A stretch of 32,764 nucleotides of DNA from Methanobrevibacter olleyae (GTDB lineage: Archaea; Methanobacteriota; Methanobacteria; Methanobacteriales; Methanobacteriaceae). Each line of letters starts with the position of its first letter. Position 1 is the first letter of the stretch. Under the pieces are notes generated by a model that ran no database searches, was not told where the DNA came from, and was given only the letters and a program-made list of their open reading frames with translations. Shown one piece after another: positions 16,697-26,100 of this stretch. Position numbers and translations under genes: made by a program. The DNA lies in NCBI RefSeq assembly GCF_900114585.1, contig NZ_FOTL01000027.1:1-32764 (forward strand), given 5' to 3'.

Positions 16697-19600
16697 ATGA
16701 AGCTTAGTAAATTCACAGCCATTTTAGCTATTTTATTGATTTCAATATTGGCTATAGGGGCTGTAAGTGCGGAATCTGTAGATGATACAGATATTGTCAC
16801 TATAACAGAAGGAGATGGTGGTGATATTCAAGAATCTATTGAACCTACAGAATCCATAGATAATATAGGTACTGCAGATACTGCAGATATGATTGTTGAA
16901 GATGATGGTAGTGCTGTTAGAGATGAAGGTGCAAATAGCTATGATCTTGATGATGATAGCTATTCTACATATTTCAATGTTGATGGTACTACTACTGGTG
17001 CTTTAAGTGCTGATGGTAATTATTCTTTAAATCTTGGTACTTTAACTAATAAGGATATTAAGATTGACTCTGGTTCTAATATTAATATAACTGCTAAAGA
17101 TGGTGCAGGCTTTATTAATAATGGTACCATTACTATTGGTGATGGTGCTGGTAGTGCGGGTTCTATTATTATTTCTGGTTTAACTTTCACAAACATTAAT
17201 AAGGATGGTATAGTTGTTAAACAATATTCTAATAAAGTTACTATTGATGATAATAAGTTTAATTTAACTTATGATAGTAGTTATTCTGATTCTCCTATGG
17301 CTATTGTTACTAAAGGTTATGTTGATGAAACTACTATTACTAATAATAAAATTATTATGAACAGTGCAGCGGATTATACTTATGGTATTGATTTAGCCTA
17401 TTACATTACTTGGACTGAATATGGCAGTAGCAATGCTGAACATTTCTATCTAGCTAACAATGACATCAATATTGTTTCTACCACTAATAGTGGTATGGGT
17501 GAAGGTATGTATTTAGATAGCATTATTAATTCAGTTATTGAAAACAATTATATTAATGTTGTTACTGAGAATGCTGCCGTTGCTAATTATGGTATGCAAG
17601 TTTCTGATTCTTGGGGATTTCTTAATACTCCATTTGCATCTTCTCCTTATAATATAACCATTAAAAATAATACTGTTGTTTTAGATTCTGCTGATATGGC
17701 TTATGGTATTACTGTAATCAGTTTATGGCCATATGATGAAGCTTATGAAACAATTGTTAAAGATATTACTATTTCTGCTAATGATGTAACTATCAATTCT
17801 CAAACTGGTGCTGTTGGTATTGGTGCTAAATCTTCTGATGTAAGTATCACTGATAACAAAGTCAATATTAGTGCTGATGTTTCTAAAGATGTTCAAGCTT
17901 ATGCTGATCCTGCATTTGGTAATGAGAGTTATGCTATTTTTGTAAATAACTTTGATAAAGATAATGGATATTATGTAAATAATACTGTAACTGGTAATAT
18001 TATTGTCTCTAATGTTCAAGCTATTAAAACCACTAAGGATGATGATAATGTTCAACCATTAACCATTGAAAATAATGAGATACAACAGATTTTAATTGAT
18101 GATGACACTTATGATACTTACTTCAATGTTGATGGTACTATTAAAGATGATGCTCCTATTAGTGCAAATTATATTCTTCTTTTAGGTGATTTAAATGATA
18201 AAAAATTAGTTATTGACATTCCATTAACTATAAATGCAGTTCCAAATAAAAAATTAGTAAACTCTATAATCAATCTTATTGCTGGTGCTGATAATACTGT
18301 CATTGAAGGTTTAACTATGGAATTTACTGGTGATGAAAACACTGGTTCTGTTGGAATTATTTACATTAAAGAGGTAAGTAATGTAACTATTTCTAACAAT
18401 AAAATCACTGTTCCTAACTTCGTTGATAAACCTGATGCAAGCTGGGGTTCTAGTGTTTATGCTATTGAAGTTGAAAGTGGTGCTTTAGGTTGCAATGATA
18501 TTATTATTGCTAATAATCTAATTGATATTAAAGGTAATAATAGTTATCTTTATGGTATTGATGTATTCCAAACTTGGGGTTCAGAAAATAGAAATAAAAA
18601 TATTAATGTCTTTGAAAATAATGTTACTATTAATGGCGGATCTAGAATGGCTGAAGGCATTTATATAAGTGCTTCAGATGATGTTGTGGTGAATGGCAAC
18701 AATATTTGTACTATATCTGATGGTGCAGCTTATGGTATTGCTACTGACCAGTTAAAGGATGCAATGATCACATCTAACAATATTACTGCAGAATCAGCTA
18801 CTATGGCTTATGGTATTACTGCAACTACTTCTGGCAGTAATGTTACTATTCGTGGAAATGATGTCAATACTAAAGGTACTGGTGCTGTTGGTGTTGGCAT
18901 TAACAAACAAGATGGAATAACTATTGAAGATAATACAATTGTTATTGATGGCGGTGATTTTACCACTATAACTTCTTATGATAGTTTAGGCACTGCAAAT
19001 GCAGCTATTTTAGTTGGAGAGGGTAATACAAATATTAAATTATCTGGTAATAATGTAAGTGAAACTAGTGCAGTTAGATTAAACTCCACTATTGAAGTAA
19101 ATAATCTTAGTCTTACTGCTGCTCCAAGTGGAAATGGCAATTTAGAAATGGTATTAAAAACTATTAGTGGTAGCATCTTGAAAAATCAAACCATAAATGT
19201 AGTATTCAACAATCAAATGTTTGAATTAACTACTGATGATAAAGGTGTTGCAAGATTACCATTTGCTCTTAATAAAGCAGGTATCTATAATGTAAATATC
19301 TTCTACTTAGGGGATGATAATTACAGAGGATTTGATACAAGTGCAAAAATAACTATTAATAAACTTGCAACTAAAACCAGTTCTGCTGATAAAACTTATT
19401 TAGCTACCTTAAATGGTAAAACTATAACTGCCACTTTAAAAGATGCAAAAGGTAATGTTCTTGCGAATAAAGCCCTTACTTTCGTTGTAAATGGTAAATC
19501 TTACACTGTAAAAACTAATGCTAAAGGTATTGCTACTTTAAAATTATCATTAACTGCTGCAAAAACTTATACTGTAAGTATTAAATTTGCAGGTGACAGT

Positions 19601-19927
19601 GTTTACGATGCATCTGCTGTTTCAGCTAAATTTAAACTCAACAAAGAGAAAACTAAAATAACTGCTCCTAAAAAGACTTTCAAAAAATCTGCAAAAACTA
19701 AAAAGGTTGTAATTACTCTTAAAAACTCTAAAGGTAAAGCTATCGCTAAGAAGAAAGTTACTTTAATTGTTAATAAGAAAAAATACACTGTAAAAACTAA
19801 TAAAAAAGGTAAAGCAAGCATTAAAGTTAAATTAACTAAAAAAGGTACCTTTAAATACACAGTTAAATTTGCAGGTGACAGTCAATACAAGTCAGTTAAA
19901 AAGGCTGGTAAAATTAGAATAAAATAA
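16697..19927 (+). CDS. Adhesin-like surface protein, beta-helix plus three Ig-like domains
   Basis: This is a secreted protein of 1076 residues. The signal peptide (1-25) ends VSAES, and an acidic stretch follows. Module 1 lies near 84 (DDDSYSTYFNVDG) and module 2 near 468 (DDDTYDTYFNVDG). These two are closely similar, so the protein is an internal duplication. Between and after them are beta-helix-like rungs with recurring MAYGIT, EGMY/EGIYIS and GAVGIG/GAVGVGI turns. Three Ig-like domains start near 803, 892 and 985; the last is rich in Lys and ends AGKIRIK. Start: the frame opens at 16670, but AGAGGT lies 9 bases before ATG 16697 and the signal peptide then starts MKLSKF, like other adhesins. 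It is more Gly/Ala/Thr-rich and less Asn/Ile-rich than the 11725 protein. A clear hairpin terminator follows. Confidence 0.85.
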   Translation: MKLSKFTAILAILLISILAIGAVSAESVDDTDIVTITEGDGGDIQESIEPTESIDNIGTADTADMIVEDDGSAVRDEGANSYDLDDDSYSTYFNVDGTTTGALSADGNYSLNLGTLTNKDIKIDSGSNINITAKDGAGFINNGTITIGDGAGSAGSIIISGLTFTNINKDGIVVKQYSNKVTIDDNKFNLTYDSSYSDSPMAIVTKGYVDETTITNNKIIMNSAADYTYGIDLAYYITWTEYGSSNAEHFYLANNDINIVSTTNSGMGEGMYLDSIINSVIENNYINVVTENAAVANYGMQVSDSWGFLNTPFASSPYNITIKNNTVVLDSADMAYGITVISLWPYDEAYETIVKDITISANDVTINSQTGAVGIGAKSSDVSITDNKVNISADVSKDVQAYADPAFGNESYAIFVNNFDKDNGYYVNNTVTGNIIVSNVQAIKTTKDDDNVQPLTIENNEIQQILIDDDTYDTYFNVDGTIKDDAPISANYILLLGDLNDKKLVIDIPLTINAVPNKKLVNSIINLIAGADNTVIEGLTMEFTGDENTGSVGIIYIKEVSNVTISNNKITVPNFVDKPDASWGSSVYAIEVESGALGCNDIIIANNLIDIKGNNSYLYGIDVFQTWGSENRNKNINVFENNVTINGGSRMAEGIYISASDDVVVNGNNICTISDGAAYGIATDQLKDAMITSNNITAESATMAYGITATTSGSNVTIRGNDVNTKGTGAVGVGINKQDGITIEDNTIVIDGGDFTTITSYDSLGTANAAILVGEGNTNIKLSGNNVSETSAVRLNSTIEVNNLSLTAAPSGNGNLEMVLKTISGSILKNQTINVVFNNQMFELTTDDKGVARLPFALNKAGIYNVNIFYLGDDNYRGFDTSAKITINKLATKTSSADKTYLATLNGKTITATLKDAKGNVLANKALTFVVNGKSYTVKTNAKGIATLKLSLTAAKTYTVSIKFAGDSVYDASAVSAKFKLNKEKTKITAPKKTFKKSAKTKKVVITLKNSKGKAIAKKKVTLIVNKKKYTVKTNKKGKASIKVKLTKKGTFKYTVKFAGDSQYKSVKKAGKIRIK

Positions 19928-20228
19928 GTTTCTTTTGTTTTTCTAGTGTTTGAGCATTTGCTCAAATCCTAGACTTTTTTATTTTTTTAATTTCTATTTT
20001 TTTAGATTTTTATTTTCATTGTAATTTTTAGTTCTATTGTAATTTATTTTGTATCTATTTTTTTAAAAAAGAGAATTTATTTAACTACCTTATTCTGAAA
20101 TTTTTAAAATTAAACTATTTTTTTTAAAAAAGAGAATTTATTCAGATATTTTATCTAAATTAATTATAAGTTGGGCTGAAAAAAAGAAAATTATTATTTA
20201 TAAGTTAATTGAAAAAAAAAAAGAAAAT
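19928..20228. other. Intergenic region between convergent genes
   Basis: It holds the hairpin at 19942-19973 and a direct repeat, tttttttaaaaaagagaattt, present near 20060 and 20121 and preceding the 3' end of map. No gene is visible. Confidence 0.5.
19942..19980 (+). terminator. Hairpin plus T run after the second adhesin
   Basis: TTTGAGCA-TT-TGCTCAAA forms an 8-bp stem. Outer arms TCTAG/CTAGA add five pairs after a two-base mismatch, and tttttt follows directly. This is a bacterial-looking terminator shape, which is less usual in archaea. Confidence 0.65.
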
Positions 20229-21158
20229 TTAAAGTGTAGTAATATGACAACCATCACTTTCAACAATTATAGTATGCTCTTTTTGTGATACCCATGCACC
20301 TGTTCTTTCTTTAAGTGCGGCATATGGATAGATGGCCATAGCATCACCTAATTGTTTAAGGCCTGAGTTCACTCTATGTTCATTAAAGTTTTCTGTAAGC
20401 CAACGTCCACTAAATGGTAAGTAACGATAATTTTTTTCAATGTGTTGAAGCATTCTTTGAGTATTTTTCATACGGAATGGTTTGTTTTGTAAAAATGAAA
20501 AGATATATGCATTTGGACAGTCATTTACAATACCTTCACCATTAGTTGCAAAAGGTTCGATTGCTACAGCTTGTCCTTCTTCAAGAATTGTTGGATCGTT
20601 ATTATCATAATTTGGTACTGAAATACCTGCATGTAAATTCCAATGTTCAAGACTGTGACCTGTAAGGTTTCTAACGGGGTTCAGCCCATATTCTGCAATT
20701 GCTTCTTCAACTGCTCTACCTACATCACAAACTTTAACACCAGCTCTTATAGTACTTATTGCAGCTTCAAGTCCTGCTTCTGATGCATCAATAATTCTTT
20801 GATTGAGTTTTAAAGTTTCTTCATCAAAAAGTTCTTCTAAATTGTCTCCAGGAACCATTATTGTAACTGCAGAGTCTGCAATATAACCATTAACTTCAGC
20901 TCCGAGATCAAGCTTCACTAGATCTCCTGTAACCATTTTATTAGTATCTCCTGCAGGAGAAGTATAATGGGCAGTTATTTCATTTATAGAAACATTACAT
21001 GGAAATGCAATACCTGCACCAGCTTTTAATATTTCACTTTCTACAAATTCTACTAAATCTAGAATTTGCAAGTCATTTTTAATCATTTTTGAAGCATCTG
21101 ATCTAACTTTTGATACGATTTTTCCAGCTTCTTCATAAGATTTAATTTCATCGGTCAT
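20229..21158 (-). CDS. map: Methionine aminopeptidase, type II
   Basis: This 309-residue metalloenzyme removes the initiator Met from new proteins. The type II (archaeal/eukaryotic) form is shown by the insert before the end and by its motifs: H64 in ITAHYTSP, metal ligands D84 in VKLDLGAEV and D95 in GYIADSAVT, GHSLEHWNLHAG with H168 and H176, IEPFAT with E201, and the last ligand E300 in HTIIVESDG. All five metal ligands are present and the length is normal for an archaeal enzyme. Start: AGTGAT lies three bases upstream of the ATG. It is convergent with the adhesin at 16697 and divergent from the small coiled-coil gene at 21494, with a palindromic TATA region between. Confidence 0.95.
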   Translation of the reverse strand: MTDEIKSYEEAGKIVSKVRSDASKMIKNDLQILDLVEFVESEILKAGAGIAFPCNVSINEITAHYTSPAGDTNKMVTGDLVKLDLGAEVNGYIADSAVTIMVPGDNLEELFDEETLKLNQRIIDASEAGLEAAISTIRAGVKVCDVGRAVEEAIAEYGLNPVRNLTGHSLEHWNLHAGISVPNYDNNDPTILEEGQAVAIEPFATNGEGIVNDCPNAYIFSFLQNKPFRMKNTQRMLQHIEKNYRYLPFSGRWLTENFNEHRVNSGLKQLGDAMAIYPYAALKERTGAWVSQKEHTIIVESDGCHITTL

Positions 21159-21493
21159 GCTATCACTTAGATTTATGAAATAAGAATATTTAATTATTTT
21201 TTAAACATTCTTATTTTTTTAGTTCATTTTATTTTTTTGATTTAGTATTAGTTAATCATAATTTTTTTAATATATTTTGAATTTTTAAGAATTTATATAA
21301 AAATTTTTATATACTCTTAATTATATAATATACTTATTCTTATTTAAATATCTTTAATTTATATTTGAATAATGTTTAATATTTATTGAATTATAATTTA
21401 AATTAATATGTTTTAAGAATAATTTAAAAAAGCAATTTTAAATGAGATTTTTTATAATTTATTAAAAATTATGATTTTTATGGAGGTAAATCT
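21159..21493. other. Divergent promoter region between map and the coiled-coil gene
   Basis: A perfect 20-base palindrome lies at 21294-21313 and a further TATA-like 15-mer at 21322-21336. Otherwise the stretch is A+T-rich without open frames. Confidence 0.5.
21294..21336. promoter_or_regulatory. Palindromic TATA element shared by divergent genes
   Basis: TATATAAAAATTTTTATATA is a perfect palindrome at 21294-21313, so it presents a TATA box to both strands. TATATAATATACTTA follows at 21322-21336; the same 15-mer occurs before the DUF2149 gene at 31946-31960. Confidence 0.45.
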
Positions 21494-21895
21494 ATGGCTA
21501 GTGAAGTTATTCCATCTCAAATTTTCATTCTTATTTTAGTATTTATATTGGCTATTGTTGTCATTATTGTTGTAAGTCAATGGAAAAAAGTAAGCCAATC
21601 TAATAATACTTTAAAATTAATGGAAAAAGAAATTGAGCTTAAAAAAATAGCTATGGTTGAAAAGGATTTAGAAAATAAACGCATGATGGAAAATCCAATT
21701 AAATTACCTGTAGAACAACAAGAACAGCTCACTCAAATTAGAGATTCTACTTCTGAAGTTATGAGTAATGTAGGATATTTGCATAGTGAAATCAATGAAC
21801 GTTTAGCTCGCCTTGAAGCTCAAACTGAACTTAAAAAATTAGAAAAAATGCTTAAAGATATTGAACTTAAAGAGAAAAAACTTAATAAAAAATAG
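21494..21895 (+). CDS. Small membrane-anchored coiled-coil protein
   Basis: I do not recognise a named family. The protein has 133 residues. Residues 9-28 (QIFILILVFILAIVVIIVVS) form one transmembrane helix close to the N-terminus. Almost all the rest is charged and helical, with two coiled-coil stretches (about 33-66 and 85-133) separated by a Pro-containing link, MENPIKLPVEQQ. The C-terminal part, built of LEAQTELKKLEKML and KDIELKEKKLNKK, is strongly Lys/Glu-rich. This is a stalk that could dimerise, probably on the cytosolic side. GGAGGT lies 6 bases before the ATG. The next gene follows after 83 bases and has the same one-helix-plus-coil plan, so they probably work or at least are transcribed together. 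Confidence 0.7.
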   Translation: MASEVIPSQIFILILVFILAIVVIIVVSQWKKVSQSNNTLKLMEKEIELKKIAMVEKDLENKRMMENPIKLPVEQQEQLTQIRDSTSEVMSNVGYLHSEINERLARLEAQTELKKLEKMLKDIELKEKKLNKK

Positions 21896-21978
21896 ATATT
21901 CAATTCTATGGGTTTAATTATTTAAAATATTAGGTTGATATATAATTGGATTATTTATTTATAATATGAGGTTTTATT

Positions 21979-22482
21979 ATGGATTACATTGAATTAATTG
22001 CTATTATTATTTTAGTTGTTGCAATAGTCTTTTTAATATATTATTATATTCAAACAGCTAATGGTGGTAATATAGACTTTAAAGAAGTTCTTAAATTTTC
22101 ACCTAAAAGTAAAGAAGATACAAGCTCTGTTCACTTAGATGATGAACTTAAAGAAAAGGTATCTGTAGGTGATAAGATTAAATATACTTTTAAAGACATT
22201 GATAAATCTTATGCTAATACTACAGATGCATTTTCAAGAAGATTAGATTCCTTTTTAGATGAAAGAAGTGAAGAATTAATTGAAAATTGGTCTTTAGTCA
22301 CTACTGATGATTTATCTACTTTAGAAGAAAGATGTGCTTCTGCTTGTGATAGTATTGATGCTTTGGAGAAAAGATTTAGTGAATATAGCAATACCACAGA
22401 TTCCAAAATCGAAGATCTTGATAAACGTCTTAAAGCTATAGAAGAAGAAAACGAAGCTTTAGAAGAAGCTGAAAAAGAATAA
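21979..22482 (+). CDS. Small membrane-anchored coiled-coil protein
   Basis: I do not recognise a named family. The protein has 167 residues with one transmembrane helix at about 4-26 (ELIAIIILVVAIVFLIYYYI). A short linker follows with KFSPKSKEDTSS, then a mostly acidic helical region, and from about 112 to the end a coiled coil (LEERCASACDSIDALEKRF, then KIEDLDKRLKAIEEENEAL). Two Cys at CASAC could crosslink a dimer. The acidic coil here and the basic coil of the gene just upstream could pair with each other, but that is inference. ATGAGGT lies upstream of the ATG. The initiator tRNA gene follows 203 bases later with its own promoter. Confidence 0.7.
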   Translation: MDYIELIAIIILVVAIVFLIYYYIQTANGGNIDFKEVLKFSPKSKEDTSSVHLDDELKEKVSVGDKIKYTFKDIDKSYANTTDAFSRRLDSFLDERSEELIENWSLVTTDDLSTLEERCASACDSIDALEKRFSEYSNTTDSKIEDLDKRLKAIEEENEALEEAEKE

Positions 22483-22625
22483 ATATTTATTCTTTTTTTA
22501 TTTACTTTTTTTAATTTTAATGTTTTTTAGATTTAAATGGTTATTTTTTAGTTTTAATTATTTTAGTTAATCTTAATTAGTTTTTTCTAAGTTTTGTATT
22601 ATTTCTTGTATTATTTATGCAAAGA

Positions 22626-22633
22626 TTTATATA
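22626..22633 (+). promoter_or_regulatory. TATA box of the initiator tRNA
   Basis: TTTATATA preceded by GCAAAGA is a near-ideal archaeal BRE/TATA pair. Transcription should begin near 22655, giving a 5' leader of about 30 bases that contains a small hairpin AAGGA-ctta-TCCTT (22660-22673). Confidence 0.65.
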
Positions 22634-22685
22634 GTAGGTAATCTAATATTATAATGTTAAAGGACTTATCCTTGATTATTCGTTT

Positions 22686-22760
<75 letters not shown>

Positions 22761-23193
22761 TTTTTTTATAGAAGGTTAATATAACATTGTTATATTATAA
22801 TGTTTTAATTATGTCTTCTTTAATTACTTTTTTACCATTATTTTATATCATTAGTTTTTTACCATTATTTTATATCATTAGTTTTTTACCATTATTTTAT
22901 AATTTTCTCTATTTTTCCAAATTTTACTTTTTTCAATAGATAAGATATATTTATTAATATAAAAAATTATAAATTAGTATATATCAATCATATTTTATAT
23001 TTTTTAAATAAAATTTAAATTATAAAATGTTTTTTTAATATAAACTTTAATTTAGTTAAAAATTTCTTAATTAAATTTCTAATAATTTTAAAAAGCTTTC
23101 AATTAAATCTTTTTGAATAATTTAAAATTTTTATTTAGGTTTTAGTTTATAGAAAATAGCTGTTGAACAAATAAAAATTACTGGAGGTGTTTG
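22761..23193. other. Intergenic region between tRNA-Met and the third adhesin
   Basis: A T run directly after the tRNA (22761-22767) probably terminates it. An inverted repeat AATATAAC-att-GTTATATT lies at 22778-22796 and a 27-base tandem repeat at 22828-22901. The rest is A+T-rich upstream DNA. No gene is visible. Confidence 0.55.
22828..22901. repeat. 27-bp tandem repeat, 2.7 copies
   Basis: The unit ttttttaccattattttata plus tcattag starts at 22828, 22855 and 22882. The two full copies are identical and the third stops after 20 bases. Confidence 0.85.
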
Positions 23194-26100
23194 ATGAGAA
23201 GTAAAAAATTAATTGAATTTAGTTTAATATTCATTTTAATTTTTCTTTTTATTGGATTAAACACTGTTAATGCATCAAATTCAGAGGATACTATTAATAA
23301 TTTATCAGATAGTTTAGAATCAGATAGTTTAGAATCAGATAGTTTAGAATCTTCTCCAGTTTCTAGTGCTGTTGATCTTGTTAATAATAATCTAGAATCT
23401 AGTTCTATTGATGATAGTTTAGATAGTTCTAATGATGATGCTAATAGTTTATCTATTTTAGATAATTCTATTGATGATAGTGATAGTATATCTAATTTAG
23501 ATGGTTCAGTTGAAGAAACATTTAGTGATAAATCTAAACTTGGTGATAGTGGAAAAACAGTCCATACTATAACTGAAGCAGACTATTCTAATTATTTTGA
23601 TTCTAATGGTAATTTAATTAATTCATTAGTAAAATCTAATGACACTATTAATTTGTCTGGTAATTTTTCTAATAAAAAATTTATAATAAATATTCCTTTA
23701 ACAATTACAAGTACTGAAAATGATGCGTTTTTAAAAAATTCTCCAATATACTATGTAAATGTTTCTAATGAGAATTTTAAATATGATGCAATTGTTTCTA
23801 AATTAAAAATTGAATCAAATTTGGCTAATATATCTGCAGTTTGGATAATCGGCTCTAGTAATATAAAAGTTTTAAATAATGATATATTTACTACTGGACA
23901 TAATGGTTATCCTATTTCTCTAGATAGTTTTACCTATAATTGTATTGTTGAAAGTAATATCATTAAAACAATTGTTCCAGTGAATTCAGCAGTTAATTCT
24001 TCAGATTTAAATACGTCTGATGAAAATTCAGGAGATAACAGCAGCTGGCAACATTCAGGTATTAGTTTAAGAGATGCACATTGGAATTCAATTGTCAATA
24101 ACCTTATTACAGTTGAAAATTCTTATGGAGTATATCTTTGTTACGGTGCTTCTATATCTAATAACAACATTATAGCTAATAATACAATTAGAGCAACTTC
24201 AAAAACTCCATCATTTTGGTCTTATGGTGTTTATTTAACTGGTAGTTACAATACTGTAGCAGATAATACTATTATTCGTATGTATAGGGGAATTCATTCA
24301 AGTTATGCTCATAATTGCATAATTGGAAATAAAATTTATGATATTAATGGGTTTGATGAAAATAATGGCATTGGTGGAGATTATGGAATTTATGGTGGCA
24401 ATGACACTTTAATTGCTAATAACTCTATATATAATGCAGATTTAATCGGTGCAGGTATTCTTGTAGGTTCCAATACTAATGTTTATGGAAACTATATTCA
24501 AATAAATAGTAGCGGGCATGGTATTATAATTGGTGATGTAGAAGGAGGCCTCAATTCAAAGGTTTATAATAACACCATTGACTTCTTATCAGGTGTAGGT
24601 ATTACTTTGAAAGGCACTCCTCAGGATACTGAAGTTTATAATAATATTATAAATTCGCTATCTGAAATTGGAGCAAGTCAAGGTTCTGGATTAGGTATTG
24701 GCATTTTATCAATATATCAATCAAGATCTAAAAGGCCTTATAATATCTCTACATACAATAATACAATTTATACATCTAATAACTGTGCTATAAATATTGC
24801 TCAATCTTCCACTGAATCATATTTGTGTATAGATAACATCATTGGTGATAAGATAATTATTTATCCAATTTCTAGTGGGAATATTCCTGAATTTGGTGAA
24901 GGTAATGTTTATGAGTTAACTGATGATGACTATGGCAAATATTTTAACTCTAATGGCTATCTAAAAGATAATGTAGAAGATGGGGATACTTTAATTTTCT
25001 CTGGCAATTTCACTCCTAAAGGTAGAATCATCTTGAATAAGGCAGTTAATATTATTGGAGATAATGCATTATTAAAAGATACTACCATATTTCTTAATTC
25101 CTCTAATTGCAGAGTTCAAGACCTTAATATTGTAAATAATGGTTCAAGTGATAGCAATTGCAACCTTTGGGGAATTTATGTTTATGAGGCAGACAATGAG
25201 ATAATCAGCGGAAATAATATCACTATATGGGATATGAATACTTCATATGGCATTTACCTTTGTGACTCCTACAATGATACTGTTGTAAACAATAGTATAA
25301 GATGTCAGGGAAACAATTTGGTATTTGCTGTTTTAACATATGAGACTTATAATACGCTTTTTGAAAATAATAGTATTTTGGCTATTGGTACAAGTGAATT
25401 ATATCCATATTATCAAACTATTTGTATAGATGGCATTCGTAGTATTTCAGAACTTTCTAAAACATATGGCGTAATTTTAGATTTCTCAAGTGATAATCAA
25501 TTTATTCATAATGATATTGAAGTCACATCTACTGTAGAAGGTTTCCAAGTACCTTATAATCCTTCTGTAAACATTCTTATAGGTCTTTATATCTATTATG
25601 ACTCTAATAGGAACAATATTAGTGAAAACAATGTATATGTTCATGGCCATGATCCTTTCTTATATGGAATGGGATCCTCTGGAGATGATACAAGTAAATC
25701 TGTAACTTATGCTTGTGAGAACATTTTCACTAAGAATAATATTACTGTTGAAGCGGATTATTTTGCTATGGGAATGATTTTAAGACACAACTCTAAAGAC
25801 ACTGTTATTGAAGAAAATTACTTTAGGCTTGATTCTAATAATTATACTTATGGTATTACTTTAGAAATATCTGAAGGCTCTAAAATTAAGAAGAATACTC
25901 TTAATAGTACTAGTAAAGCAGGTATTTATGCTATTGAACTTTATTCATCTAATAATAATTATATAATTGATAATGATATTTCTGCTGTAGGAAGTTTTGC
26001 AGCTATTGCTCTTTATGCTTCTTCTGGTAATAATGTTACTAACAATGATATTAACACTCAAGGGGATGAAAGCCAAAATCCTGCACAAGGTCCAGAACAC

